In this document: positions 38,744 through 48,289 of the stretch, piece after piece
Layout: the number at the start of each line of letters is the position of its first letter
Position numbering within the stretch: position 1 is the stretch's first letter
From: Parundibacterium terreum
Lineage (GTDB): Bacteria > Pseudomonadota > Gammaproteobacteria > Burkholderiales > Burkholderiaceae_D
Direction: 5' to 3'
NCBI RefSeq assembly: GCF_014636315.1
Contig: NZ_BMED01000003.1
Span: 1-64,000 of the forward strand
Length of the DNA: 64,000 nt
Program-made: the position numbers and the translations under genes
Notes under the pieces: model-generated
Database searches by the model: none
Seen by the model: the letters and a program-made list of their open reading frames with translations, nothing else
What the model was told of the DNA's origin: nothing

Positions 38744-39279
38744 TGCGTCCTAATAGTAGGTCGACAGGAGTATTGCTCGCTACACTGGCTCTTGCCGGGT
38801 GCGGAGACAATGGTTTGACGGAAGTGCGGCAATGGATGGACGGGGTCAAGAAAGAAACGCGCGTTATCGTCCCGAAAATCAGTGAGCCCAAGATCTATGT
38901 CCCGGTCGCTTATACGGGGAAAGACCAGATCGAGCCGTTCAATCCGAATAAATTATTGATCGCCTTGGCCAAGATCAGGGCAGAGTCAGATAACGGCTTG
39001 AAGCCGGATATGAACCGGCGCCGCGAGGCGTTGGAGGCTTTTCCGCTGGACACATTGAAAATGGTCGGAATTATTGAAAGACCGAATATGAAGAACGCTT
39101 TGATACAGGTAGATAAGTCCATTTATCAGGCCAAGATCGGCAATTACTTAGGACAGAATTTCGGCATGATTACCAAGATTACAGACTCCGAGGTAGAAGT
39201 TAAGGAAATTGTGCAGGACGCCGCCGGTGACTGGACCGAGAGGATGACCAAGTTGGAGTTGCAGGAGGCGAAAAAATGA
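38740..39279 (+). CDS. pilP: Type IV pilus lipoprotein PilP
   Basis: The 179-residue inner-membrane lipoprotein has a lipobox LALAGC near residue 21. The PilP beta-sandwich region follows (FPLDTLKMVGIIERPNMKNALIQVDKSIYQAKIGNYLGQNFG). PilP links the PilN-PilO complex to the secretin PilQ. The start and the end each overlap the neighbouring gene by 4 nt, so translation is coupled through the operon. Confidence 0.94.
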   Translation: MMRPNSRSTGVLLATLALAGCGDNGLTEVRQWMDGVKKETRVIVPKISEPKIYVPVAYTGKDQIEPFNPNKLLIALAKIRAESDNGLKPDMNRRREALEAFPLDTLKMVGIIERPNMKNALIQVDKSIYQAKIGNYLGQNFGMITKITDSEVEVKEIVQDAAGDWTERMTKLELQEAKK

Positions 39280-41444
39280 ATGCGTTGATAAATACAAGTA
39301 AAAGGAGCGCTATGCGTTTTTCTTTCTATGCCCGCTTGATGTCCGCTGCCCTGCTGGGCTTGGCCTTTTTGGCTCCCGCCGCCCACGCGCAGTCCAATGC
39401 GATTGAGTCCATAGTGGCCAATCAGCAGGGTGCGAATATCATTGTCAAAATTGCGCTGAAAAATCCTGTTGTCAAACCGCCTCTGGGATTTGCGATTACC
39501 AGTCCGGCCAGGATAGCGCTGGATTTTGCAGATACTTCGAATGGCACCGGCAAGAGCACAACCGATATTGCAATGGGCGATGTGCGTAACGTCAATGTGG
39601 TGGAAGCGACTGGCCGCTCGCGCCTGGTCTTCAATCTGAACAAGCCGCTCAATTATGCTACCGCTATTGAGGGTAATACGGTCATCGTGACGATAGACGG
39701 CTCTGGGGGCATTGCAACAGCCGTCAATTCCGCAGGCTTGCCTGTAGTTTCTGCTCCTGCGGCGCAGACCAAACAGAATTTGCGCGATATCGATTTCCGT
39801 AAGGGTGTGGCTGGTGAAGGTCGCGTGGTAGTGGATCTTCCAAGCAGCCAGGTCGTGGTTGACGTGCGTCAACAAGGTCAAAAAATCGTTGTTGACCTGA
39901 TGAAGGTCGGCCTGCCGGAGGTATTGCGCCGTAATCTGGACGTCACCGATTTTGGTACGCCGATCCAGAAAGTAACGACCATGCCCCAGGGCGAAAATGT
40001 CAGGATGACGATAGAGCCTAAGGGCCTGTGGGAACACAGCGTCTATCAAAGCGACTCTCAGTTGGTGATCGAGGTCAAACCGATTAAGGAAGATCCAAAC
40101 AAGCTGACCCAGGGTACACAAGGCTACCGTGGCGAACGCCTGTCGCTGAATTTCCAGAATATAGAAGTCAGGGCCTTGTTGCAGGTGATTGCCGATTTTA
40201 ATGGCCTTAACATCATTACCAGCGACACAGTGAATGGCAGTCTGACTCTGCGTCTCAAAGACGTGCCTTGGGATCAGGCACTGGATATCATCATGCAGTC
40301 CAAAGGCCTGGATATGCGTAAGAACGGTTCGGTATTGTGGATCGCTCCTAAAGATGAATTGCTGACCAAAGAAAAACTGGAACTGGAACAAAAGGCGCAA
40401 ATCGCCGATCTGGAGCCCCTGAGGACCGAGTCCTTCCAGTTGAACTATCAAAAAGCGGAAGCTTTCAAACAAGTCTTCGGCGTGGATGGCTCCAGCACTA
40501 ACCGTATCTTGTCGAAACGCGGCAGTGCAGTGATTGAGCCGCGCACCAACCAGTTGTTCGTCACCGATATTGCCTCCAAGCTGGAAGATGTCAGGAAGCT
40601 GATCCAGAAGACGGATATCGCCTCCAGGCAGGTATTGATTGAGGCGCGCATAGTCGAGGCGGATGACACCTTCAGCAAAAATCTTGGAGCCAAGCTTGGC
40701 TTCGCCGATCTGCGCGGATTACAAGGCGGAACTGCCGGTTATCAGGTGTCCGGTAATCAGCGTATCGCGCTGACAGGTAACTATCTGGGGGTAGGTGAGC
40801 AGACCGGCCAGGCAAAAATTACCGATCAGAGCTATATCCCGAATACGCAATTTGTCAGCTTGCCTGCTGCCGGTATCAACGGTTTGAATCCTGGCAGCTT
40901 GGCGGTGAGCCTGTTTTCCTCTGCAGCCAACCGCTTTTTGAATCTGGAGTTGTCTGCGCTGGAAGCTGACGGTAAGGGCAAAATCATTTCCAGTCCGCGG
41001 ATTGTTACTGCAGATCAGTTAAAGGCTTCTATTGAGCAGGGTACGGAATTGCCGTATCAGGTTGCAACCAGCAGCGGCGCGACTTCCATCGCATTCCGTA
41101 AGGCATCATTGAAACTGGAAGTGACGCCACAAATCACGCCGGACGGCAACGTCATCCTGGAAGTTGAAGTGCATAAAGACAGTGTCGGTGATCAGACAAC
41201 AGCAGGCTTTGCGATTAATACCAAGGAAGTAAAGACCATGGTTCTGGTTGAAAACGGCGGGACCGTCGTGCTGGGTGGTATTTATCAGCAAACTGAAGCG
41301 GACAATGTGACAAAGATTCCTTTCTTTGGTGACATCCCTCTGCTCGGAAATTTGTTTAAGACGACTGGGCGCACCAATGATAAAACTGAGTTGCTGGTGT
41401 TCATCACGCCGAAGATCATTGCCGACCGTATGTCTGTAAAATGA
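39276..41444 (+). CDS. pilQ: Type IV pilus secretin PilQ
   Basis: The 722-residue outer-membrane protein has a signal peptide (ending AAHAQ) and two AMIN domains (about residues 40-270) that bind peptidoglycan. A secretin STN/N0 domain (LSLNFQNIEVRALLQVIADFNGLNI) and the C-terminal secretin pore with VPWDQALDIIM and GTVVLGGIYQQTEADNVTKIPF follow. It forms the gated channel through which the pilus leaves. An alternative ATG at 39312 has a very good AAAGGAG site. The first ATG overlaps the pilP stop and has a GGAGG site, so either is possible. Confidence 0.95.
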   Translation: MNALINTSKRSAMRFSFYARLMSAALLGLAFLAPAAHAQSNAIESIVANQQGANIIVKIALKNPVVKPPLGFAITSPARIALDFADTSNGTGKSTTDIAMGDVRNVNVVEATGRSRLVFNLNKPLNYATAIEGNTVIVTIDGSGGIATAVNSAGLPVVSAPAAQTKQNLRDIDFRKGVAGEGRVVVDLPSSQVVVDVRQQGQKIVVDLMKVGLPEVLRRNLDVTDFGTPIQKVTTMPQGENVRMTIEPKGLWEHSVYQSDSQLVIEVKPIKEDPNKLTQGTQGYRGERLSLNFQNIEVRALLQVIADFNGLNIITSDTVNGSLTLRLKDVPWDQALDIIMQSKGLDMRKNGSVLWIAPKDELLTKEKLELEQKAQIADLEPLRTESFQLNYQKAEAFKQVFGVDGSSTNRILSKRGSAVIEPRTNQLFVTDIASKLEDVRKLIQKTDIASRQVLIEARIVEADDTFSKNLGAKLGFADLRGLQGGTAGYQVSGNQRIALTGNYLGVGEQTGQAKITDQSYIPNTQFVSLPAAGINGLNPGSLAVSLFSSAANRFLNLELSALEADGKGKIISSPRIVTADQLKASIEQGTELPYQVATSSGATSIAFRKASLKLEVTPQITPDGNVILEVEVHKDSVGDQTTAGFAINTKEVKTMVLVENGGTVVLGGIYQQTEADNVTKIPFFGDIPLLGNLFKTTGRTNDKTELLVFITPKIIADRMSVK

Positions 41445-41495
41445 TAAAATGACAATCCAAATTAAAGATTCAAACTTATTCTGCAGGAGTATCGC

Positions 41496-42965
41496 GTGGT
41501 AAAACAATTTAAAGCCTTGATGGGGTCCCTATTAATAGCCACGCTTGCAGCTTGCGGCGGCGGTGGCGGTTCTGCTGGTACGCCAGTGCAGGGTGGCGGT
41601 ACTGGAGGGACTGGTACTACGGCGAATGGTAAGATCAGCGTTAGCTTGTTTGATTCCACTGGTGCCGCAAGCAATATCCTTTCCAGTTCAGGACTGAACG
41701 CAAAGGCGGTAGTTACTGATGCGAATGGCGCTGTGGCAAAAAATATCGTTGTAACATTTACCTTGGATAACGCGACGATTGCCAGTGTTTCGCCCGTGAG
41801 TGGTACGGCATTGACTGATGCTAACGGTGTTGCGCAAATTAGCCTGAAGAGCGGAACTGGAACGGGTGCCGCAACTTTGACGGCATCTGCCACGGTAGTA
41901 GGCACTACTGCTATAACAGCAACTGCGACTTTTTCTGTTACTGCAACGACAATAACACCTAGCGCAATTAACTTCACATCTGCTGTGCCTGCTGATAAGT
42001 CTATTGTATTGAAAGGCGCTGGCGGCAATGGCCGCACTGAGGCTGCTTTGCTTGTGTTTACCGTTGTTGACAGCAACAACGTGGGTATTCCAAACATCAA
42101 AGTCAATTTCAGTGTGCCTGCTACCACTTCTGTTACTCTGGGCGCGACCTCGAGTCTTACGGATGCCACAGGCAAGGCCAGCATTACGGTGAACTCAGGT
42201 TCGACACCGACGACGGTGCGTGTGGTCGCGACGGTAGATGGAACTGCAATTTCCGCGTTGTCGGATACGGTAACGGTCACCACGGGCCAGCCTACTCAAG
42301 CTGCGCTGTCAATTGCACGTGCAAAATCGGATATTGAAGGTATTGATTTTGATGGCGAAGTAAATACGATTACTGTTTCCATGGCGGATCAGTTTGGGGG
42401 TGTGGTTGCCAACGGTACTCAGGCTGTATTTACGACAAATGCAGGTGCGATCATCGGTGATGGCGGCACTTCGGATACCTCACGCTGTTTGACAGTGAAT
42501 GGCCAATGCACGGTTTCATGGAGAAGCCAGAATCCTCGCGCATCGGTTGTTACTGTGCTCGTGACATCTGCAAATGCCACAGAGACATTGACCGGTAGCA
42601 CTTCCTTTATAAATAGTGGCTCGAACGCCTTATTTACAGCTATTCCTACTCTTGCATTTGGCTCGAATTGCGCTTCACCTCAAAAAGTGAGCTTTACCGT
42701 TACTGATCAAAGAGGCTACATATTGCCTACTGGTACCTCGATTACTATAGAGAATCTTTCTGGCGCAACCGTTGTACCATATCCAGCCTCAATTCCAGAG
42801 CCAGTCACCAGTGCTCCGGGAGGCACTTCGATAGAGTTGACGGTTGCTCCAACTGCGTGCTCTGCTACCGGCACTCCTAAAACGATTAACCCGACTTTGG
42901 TCGTAACGACACCAAAAGGTAAACGCTCAACTCAACAGTTGACGATTACATATATTGGGACATAG
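41496..42965 (+). CDS. Ig-like-repeat lipoprotein behind pilQ
   Basis: The 489-residue protein begins with a signal peptide and lipobox LAAC, with Cys20 followed by GGGGGSAGT. About four beta-rich repeats then follow, of the bacterial Ig-like (invasin/BIg1) type. The first three (about residues 48-150, 165-265, 270-370) show paired motifs such as AKAVVTDANGAVAKNIVVTF and LTDANGVAQISL. The third has a cysteine pair in SRCLTVNGQC. The start is GTG at 41496 with CAGGAG upstream. It stands between pilQ and aroKB, where other bacteria have no gene. Surface or pilus-related adhesion is possible, but not shown. Confidence 0.75.
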   Translation: MVKQFKALMGSLLIATLAACGGGGGSAGTPVQGGGTGGTGTTANGKISVSLFDSTGAASNILSSSGLNAKAVVTDANGAVAKNIVVTFTLDNATIASVSPVSGTALTDANGVAQISLKSGTGTGAATLTASATVVGTTAITATATFSVTATTITPSAINFTSAVPADKSIVLKGAGGNGRTEAALLVFTVVDSNNVGIPNIKVNFSVPATTSVTLGATSSLTDATGKASITVNSGSTPTTVRVVATVDGTAISALSDTVTVTTGQPTQAALSIARAKSDIEGIDFDGEVNTITVSMADQFGGVVANGTQAVFTTNAGAIIGDGGTSDTSRCLTVNGQCTVSWRSQNPRASVVTVLVTSANATETLTGSTSFINSGSNALFTAIPTLAFGSNCASPQKVSFTVTDQRGYILPTGTSITIENLSGATVVPYPASIPEPVTSAPGGTSIELTVAPTACSATGTPKTINPTLVVTTPKGKRSTQQLTITYIGT

Positions 42966-43001
42966 TTTTTCTGCCCTGAAAAGGGTGGGTACTGGTTTTG
43001 A

Positions 43002-44645
43002 ATGCCTGGAAATATATTTTTAGTAGGCCTGATGGGTTCCGGCAAAACTACGGTTGGCCGGGCCCTGGCAAAAAAACTCAACAAGCGTTTCATTGATTCG
43101 GATCACGAAATAGAGGCCCGTACCGGGGTTTCTATTCCCGTGATTTTTGAAATTGAAGGCGAAGCCAGCTTTCGCCAGCGGGAAGCGGATGTCATCCGCG
43201 ACCTGACTGCACAAGACGATATCGTACTCGCCACCGGTGGCGGTGCCATCCTGAATGAGCAGAGCCGGCAGTATCTGAACAGCCGTGGTACAGTCATTTA
43301 TCTGCGAGCCGGCATCAATAGTATTTTGCAGCGTACGCGCCACGACAAAAACCGCCCTCTGCTGAGGACTGCGGATCCGCGCAAGAAACTGGAAGACCTG
43401 GCTGTGCAGCGTGAACCTTTTTATCAGGAGGTTGCGCATTTGGTCATAGAAACCGGTCGTCCAAACGTGCAGCATCTGGTGCTATCCATCTTGACTCAAC
43501 TGGACCAGTTGCCCGGCGCTGGCGATTCCAGGCTTATTGAAGCTCCATTTATGCAGCAAACCTCACAACATTCACTGCAAGTCGATCTCGGCGAGCGCAG
43601 CTATCCCATCGACATTGGTACCTCATTGCTAGGTAATCCGCAGTTGGTCGGGCGCCATATCAAGGGTGAGCGGGTGGCTGTGGTGACCAATACGGTGGTT
43701 GCGCCGCTGTATCTGGAGACCTTGCTGAACACTTTGCGTGCGGCAGGCAAACAAGTAGTGCCGATTATCCTGCCCGACGGGGAAGAGCATAAAACCTGGT
43801 CCAGCCTGATGCTGGTATTTGATGCCTTGCTGCAGGCCAAATGCGACCGCAAGACCACGCTGATCGCCCTGGGCGGCGGTGTGATCGGTGATTTGACCGG
43901 CTATGCAGCTGCGTCTTACATGCGCGGTGTGCCCTTTATCCAGATACCGACTACCTTGCTGTCACAGGTGGACTCATCGGTAGGTGGCAAGACCGGTATC
44001 AATCACCCGTTAGGCAAGAACATGATAGGCGCGTTCTACCAGCCGCAGGCTGTGATCGCAGATATCGCGACTCTGAATACCTTGCCTGACCGTGAGTTGT
44101 CTGCTGGTCTTGCGGAAGTGATCAAGCATGGCGCGATCATTGATGCTGCCTTCTTCGACTGGATAGAAGCCAATATACAAAAACTGCGCGCCAAAGATCC
44201 TGCTGCGCTTGCGTATGCGGTTCTGCGCTCCTGCCAGATCAAGGCTGATGTGGTGCGCCAGGATGAGCGCGAAGGCGGCTTGCGCGCGATCCTGAACTTT
44301 GGTCACACCTTTGGCCATGCGATAGAGTCCGGCATGGGATATGGCAACTGGCTGCACGGCGAGGCGGTCGGTTGCGGCATGGTAATGGCTGCCGACCTGT
44401 CCTACCGCATGGGGCATATCGACTATGTCAGCAAGGTCAGGCTGCAAAACCTGGTGGAAGCCGCCGGCTTGCCGGTCGTTGCGCCAGATCTGGGAGAGGA
44501 GCGCTGGCTGGAACTGATGGAAGTCGACAAGAAAAATGAAGGCGGCCAGATCAAGTTCATTTTGCTCAAACCCCTGGGCGCTCCGCTGATTACCGCTGCG
44601 CCCAAGGATCATCTGCTGGCCAGCTTGCGCGCCTGTATCTGCTGA
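43002..44645 (+). CDS. aroKB: Bifunctional shikimate kinase / 3-dehydroquinate synthase fusion
   Basis: One 547-residue open frame covers both enzymes. Residues 1-175 are shikimate kinase (P-loop GLMGSGKTT, Asp in DSDHEIE, lid with [16 protein letters not shown]). Residues from about 184 are 3-dehydroquinate synthase, with NAD-binding [33 protein letters not shown] and metal ligands in [20 protein letters not shown] and GEAVGCGM. There is no stop between them. An ATG at 43551 just before the aroB part could act as internal start, but has no strong ribosome binding site. The pair catalyses steps 2 and 5 of aromatic amino acid synthesis. The usual genes are adjacent but separate. Confidence 0.93.
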   Translation: MPGNIFLVGLMGSGKTTVGRALAKKLNKRFIDSDHEIEARTGVSIPVIFEIEGEASFRQREADVIRDLTAQDDIVLATGGGAILNEQSRQYLNSRGTVIYLRAGINSILQRTRHDKNRPLLRTADPRKKLEDLAVQREPFYQEVAHLVIETGRPNVQHLVLSILTQLDQLPGAGDSRLIEAPFMQQTSQHSLQVDLGERSYPIDIGTSLLGNPQLVGRHIKGERVAVVTNTVVAPLYLETLLNTLRAAGKQVVPIILPDGEEHKTWSSLMLVFDALLQAKCDRKTTLIALGGGVIGDLTGYAAASYMRGVPFIQIPTTLLSQVDSSVGGKTGINHPLGKNMIGAFYQPQAVIADIATLNTLPDRELSAGLAEVIKHGAIIDAAFFDWIEANIQKLRAKDPAALAYAVLRSCQIKADVVRQDEREGGLRAILNFGHTFGHAIESGMGYGNWLHGEAVGCGMVMAADLSYRMGHIDYVSKVRLQNLVEAAGLPVVAPDLGEERWLELMEVDKKNEGGQIKFILLKPLGAPLITAAPKDHLLASLRACIC

Positions 44646-44646
44646 T

Positions 44647-45792
44647 ATGATACTCAGGGACGCCACGTTAGCCTCCTATGCCGCACAAGCTGCCACCTCG
44701 CGTGGACGCCGCTTTTCACAAGATGCATCCCAGTCCCGTACCGAATACCAGCGCGACCGTGACCGCATTATTCATTCAACAGCATTTCGCCGCCTGGAAT
44801 ACAAAACCCAGGTCTTCGTCAATCATGAGGGAGACCTGTTCCGCACCCGTCTGACGCATAGCCTGGAAGTAGCGCAGATAGCGCGCTCCATTGCGCGGCA
44901 ACTAAACCTGAATGAGGATCTGGTCGAGGCGATCTCACTGGCGCATGATTTGGGCCACACGCCCTTCGGCCATGCCGGGCAGGATGCGCTAAACGACTGC
45001 ATGAAGAATTTCGGCGGCTTTGAGCATAACCTGCAAAGCTTGCGCGTTGTAGACGAACTTGAAGAGCGCTATGGCGCATTTGACGGCCTGAACCTGACGT
45101 TTGAAACACGCGAAGGCATACTGAAGCATTGTTCGCTGTCGAATGCCAAAAACCTCGGCGATATAGGCCAGCGTTTCATCGACAAGAAACAGCCTACGTT
45201 GGAAGCGCAGCTGGCCAATCTGGCTGACGAGATTGCCTATAACAACCATGATATCGACGATGGCCTGCGCTCCGGCCTGATGCAGGAAGCCCAACTGATG
45301 GAGCTGGATTTTTTCGCGCGCTACCGGCGTGAAGTAGAAGCGGAATACCCAGGGCTGGTTGGCCGCAGGGCGATTGCGGAAACCATACGCCGCATGATCA
45401 ATGCATTGATCGTTGATTTGATCGTGAACTCGGAAAAGCGAATTGCCGAGTATGCACCCCAATCTGTGGACGACGTGCGCAACGCGCCCGGCATGATCTC
45501 TTTTTCCGAAGAAATGCGCATCCAGGCAAACCTGTTGAAGCGTTTCCTGCACGAAAATCTGTACAGGCATTACCTCGTCAATCGCATGACGGCCAAGGCC
45601 AGAAGAACCATACGCGCCTTGTTTGATGCGATGCAGGCGGAACCCATCCTGCTGCCGCCAGACTATCAGGTAAAGGCAGCGGACCCGGGCGGTCAATTGC
45701 AGGCACGCAAGATTGCCGACTATATCGCCGGTATGACCGACCGTTATGCGATGCGCGAATATCGCCGCTTGTTTGCTGTAGACGAAGTTTGA
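44647..45792 (+). CDS. dgt: dGTP triphosphohydrolase
   Basis: The 381-residue protein is an HD-domain hydrolase of the dGTPase family: [29 protein letters not shown], then [18 protein letters not shown], the metal-binding HD motif, and [18 protein letters not shown]. It hydrolyses deoxynucleoside triphosphates to nucleosides and tripolyphosphate. It begins one base after the aroKB stop, so it is coupled to that gene. Placement after aroB is common in betaproteobacteria. Confidence 0.92.
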   Translation: MILRDATLASYAAQAATSRGRRFSQDASQSRTEYQRDRDRIIHSTAFRRLEYKTQVFVNHEGDLFRTRLTHSLEVAQIARSIARQLNLNEDLVEAISLAHDLGHTPFGHAGQDALNDCMKNFGGFEHNLQSLRVVDELEERYGAFDGLNLTFETREGILKHCSLSNAKNLGDIGQRFIDKKQPTLEAQLANLADEIAYNNHDIDDGLRSGLMQEAQLMELDFFARYRREVEAEYPGLVGRRAIAETIRRMINALIVDLIVNSEKRIAEYAPQSVDDVRNAPGMISFSEEMRIQANLLKRFLHENLYRHYLVNRMTAKARRTIRALFDAMQAEPILLPPDYQVKAADPGGQLQARKIADYIAGMTDRYAMREYRRLFAVDEV

Positions 45793-45909
45793 ATCACGCT
45801 TAGTCTCAGTGCTGCCAGGCAACGCTTGCAGTGACACAATTCATTGCATTGCAGCCACGTCTGGCATGCTAAAGTAAATGCCGGTTAATTCTTATCCAAG
45901 GAGATCAGC

Positions 45910-46605
45910 ATGCGCTTCACAAAACCCATCCAACCCTTCCTCACATGTTCTTTGCTGGTGATTTCCAGTGTTGCATTTGCGGCCTCGTTAAACGACTTGA
46001 GCAATCAGGATGCCAGTGCCGGTCTGAAGGCTGCACTGGATAAAGGCGCGTCGCAAGCGGTATCCAAACTGGGTGTGGAGAACGGCTTCCTGAATAATGA
46101 CAAAGTCAAAATCCAGTTGCCGTCCATACTGGAAAAAGCCCGGCCCATATTGAAGATGACGGGGCAGGGCCAGCAACTGGATGATCTGGTGGTCTCTATG
46201 AACCACGCTGCAGAGGCAGCCGTGCCTATGGCCAAGCCCTTGCTGGTCAATGCGGTGAAGTCGATGTCTGTGACGGATGCTAAAAATATCCTGACCGGCG
46301 GCGATACCTCGGTCACCGACTTTTTTCGGGGAAAAACCTCGACCCAGTTGTCCGATCAATTTTTGCCTATCGTGAAAAAAGTCACTGACAAGGCCGGCTT
46401 GTCGGCCAAATACAATAGTGTGATGGGGCAGGCCTCCAAATTCGGGGCAGTTTCAGGCAAGGAAGCAACCGTAGAGGGCTATGTAACGCAGCGCGCTGTC
46501 GATGGCCTGTACCTGATGATCGCCGAAGAGGAAAAAGCGATACGCCAGGATCCTATCGGTTCCGGTAGCAAGATCATAGGCAAGGTATTTGGTTTGCTGA
46601 AGTAA
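45910..46605 (+). CDS. DUF4197 family periplasmic protein
   Basis: The 231-residue protein has a signal peptide (about residues 1-24, ending SVAFA). The DUF4197 fold follows, with LNDLSNQDASAGLKAALDKGASQAVSKLG at the start and DGLYLMIAEEEKAIRQDPIGSGSKIIGKVFG at the end. The function is unknown; it is a helical periplasmic protein. It has no evident operon partner; dgt ends 117 bp upstream and a 399-bp spacer follows. Confidence 0.85.
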   Translation: MRFTKPIQPFLTCSLLVISSVAFAASLNDLSNQDASAGLKAALDKGASQAVSKLGVENGFLNNDKVKIQLPSILEKARPILKMTGQGQQLDDLVVSMNHAAEAAVPMAKPLLVNAVKSMSVTDAKNILTGGDTSVTDFFRGKTSTQLSDQFLPIVKKVTDKAGLSAKYNSVMGQASKFGAVSGKEATVEGYVTQRAVDGLYLMIAEEEKAIRQDPIGSGSKIIGKVFGLLK

Positions 46606-47004
46606 GTTTAGTGCAAGCTTCAGGGAACACCATAGGATATGCATCGATATTCCGTGCTGATTTTGGCCCTGGGGTAGAGGGGGAGGCAGTTACCAGCCGC
46701 TCAGATGAAAAAGATTTCAGCTTAGGATGAAAAGCTTTTAGGACAAAAGAAAATCCTTTTCTTGTTTCTGGATTAAGCTCTACCAGCCCGTGGCTTCATG
46801 CTGCAAGAGAACGTCGAAGTTGGCAGGAGTTCGCATCTCAATTTCGACCGTTCTCGGTAGTACCACTTAAGTAGCTTATGTTGCGCTGCCACATGGGTTT
46901 TTGATTGATGCATGGATTTAACGCACATACAATTTGTAGCTATAACAAAAAAAGAACTATTGATGTATCCGTAGTCACGATAATTCATATAACAGGAGAT
47001 AGAC
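46606..47004. other. Spacer before livK
   Basis: This 399-bp spacer has no credible gene. A promoter-like pair, TTGATG (46905-46910) and TACAAT (46928-46933) with 17 bp between them, is placed for the livK transcript. That would give an mRNA leader of about 65 nt. The upstream half shows nothing recognisable. A longer antisense frame that enters livK has no family similarity. Confidence 0.4.
46905..46933 (+). promoter_or_regulatory. Candidate sigma-70 promoter of livK
   Basis: TTGATG (46905-46910) is followed after 17 bp by TACAAT (46928-46933). The ATG of livK lies 72 bp beyond. The call rests on consensus match only. Confidence 0.45.
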
Positions 47005-48162
47005 ATGTCATACAAGATGAAAAGCTTGATTGCCACTGCGTTGCTGAGCTGGACTGTAGCGGGCAATGCTGCTGAACCGATCAAGATCGGCGTATCCGGT
47101 CCTTTCACAGGCGGTTCCGCTCCCATGGGCGTATCCATGCGTGACGGCGTGAAACTTGCCGTATCCGAAATCAATGCCAAAGGCGGCGTGCTGGGCCGTC
47201 AGTTCCAGGTAGTTGAGCGCGATGACGAAGCGAAAAACGAACGCGGCGTGCAGGTCGCACAGGAATTGATCAACAAGGAAAAAGTCGTTGCTACTCTGGG
47301 CTTCATCAATACCGGTGTGGCACTGGCTGCGCAGCGCTTTTATCAGGAAGCGCAAATTCCCGTCATCAACAACGTTGCTACTGGCAGCGTGATCACCAAG
47401 CAGTTTGCAGCGCCGGAACATAAAGATAACTATATCTTCCGCACATCCGCCAATGACACTATCCAGTCGGCGATGATCGTGGATGAGGCAATCACCAAAC
47501 ACAAATTCACCAAGGTCGCTATCCTGGCCGACTCCACCAACTACGGCCAACTGGGCCGCGAAGATCTGGAGAAAGCACTGGCGACCAAAGGCATCAAACC
47601 AGTTGCGATTGAAAAATACAACATCAAAGACGTGGACATGACGGCGCAGTTGCTGAAAGCCAAACAAGGTGGCGCTCAGGTCGTGCTGACCTATGGCATC
47701 GGCCCTGAGTTGGCACAGATCGCCAACGGCATGGAAAAATTGAACTGGAAAGTGCCGATGATAGGCAGCTGGCCTTTGTCCATGGGTAACTTCCTGGATA
47801 ACGCCGGCAAGAATGGCGACGGCACGCTGATGCCGCAGACTTTTATCCAGGATCCAAACACGCCAAAACGCAAGTCCTTCATCGAGGGCTATCAGAAGGC
47901 TTACAAAGTAGACCGTATGCCATCCGCAGTGTCTGCTGCGCAAGGCTACGACTCAGTGTACCTGCTGGCTGCAGCGATCAAACAGGCCGGTACTACTGAT
48001 GGTCCGAAAGTGCGCGAAGCACTGGAAAACCTGAATGAAAAAGTCGAAGGCGTGGTTGCGACTTACAACAAGCCATTCAGCCACGACGATCACGAAGCCA
48101 TCAAACCTGGCATGCCTGTCATTGGCGAAGTGAAGAACGCACGCGTCGTTCTCGCCAAATAA
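47005..48162 (+). CDS. livK: Branched-chain amino acid ABC transporter substrate-binding protein
   Basis: The 385-residue periplasmic protein has a signal peptide (about residues 1-22) and then the family opening EPIKIGVSGPFTGGSAPMGVSMRDGVKLAVSEINAKGG. It is a type I binding protein (Peripla_BP_6), likely for leucine, isoleucine and valine or related amides. Substrate specificity cannot be fixed. ACAGGAGAT gives a good ribosome binding site. It leads a transporter operon, and a terminator-like hairpin after it can raise its level over the membrane parts. Confidence 0.9.
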   Translation: MSYKMKSLIATALLSWTVAGNAAEPIKIGVSGPFTGGSAPMGVSMRDGVKLAVSEINAKGGVLGRQFQVVERDDEAKNERGVQVAQELINKEKVVATLGFINTGVALAAQRFYQEAQIPVINNVATGSVITKQFAAPEHKDNYIFRTSANDTIQSAMIVDEAITKHKFTKVAILADSTNYGQLGREDLEKALATKGIKPVAIEKYNIKDVDMTAQLLKAKQGGAQVVLTYGIGPELAQIANGMEKLNWKVPMIGSWPLSMGNFLDNAGKNGDGTLMPQTFIQDPNTPKRKSFIEGYQKAYKVDRMPSAVSAAQGYDSVYLLAAAIKQAGTTDGPKVREALENLNEKVEGVVATYNKPFSHDDHEAIKPGMPVIGEVKNARVVLAK

Positions 48163-48213
48163 TTCGGCAAAGTTCTCATACTCGATACCGAGATAGAACT
48201 CAGATCCGCAATT

Positions 48214-48247
48214 GGGCCAGACCTTGTTCTAAGGACTGGCCCTTTTC
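48214..48247 (+). terminator. Terminator-like hairpin between livK and livH
   Basis: GGGCCAG (48214-48220) pairs with CTGGCCC (48236-48242), and an inner CCTT/AAGG pairing (48222-48225 with 48231-48234) extends it. TTTTCTT follows. Incomplete termination here would give the binding protein in excess over the permease, a common pattern. Confidence 0.7.
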
Positions 48248-48289
48248 TTAAGAATTACGGCAAATGCTGCCGTCTGTCAGGTGGATAAA

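Noticed and set aside
46773-47180. 135-codon minus-strand frame upstream of livK
   Set aside because: It runs into the livK coding region, including the signal peptide, and has no similarity I recognise. I considered a transposase remnant but saw no supporting motif.
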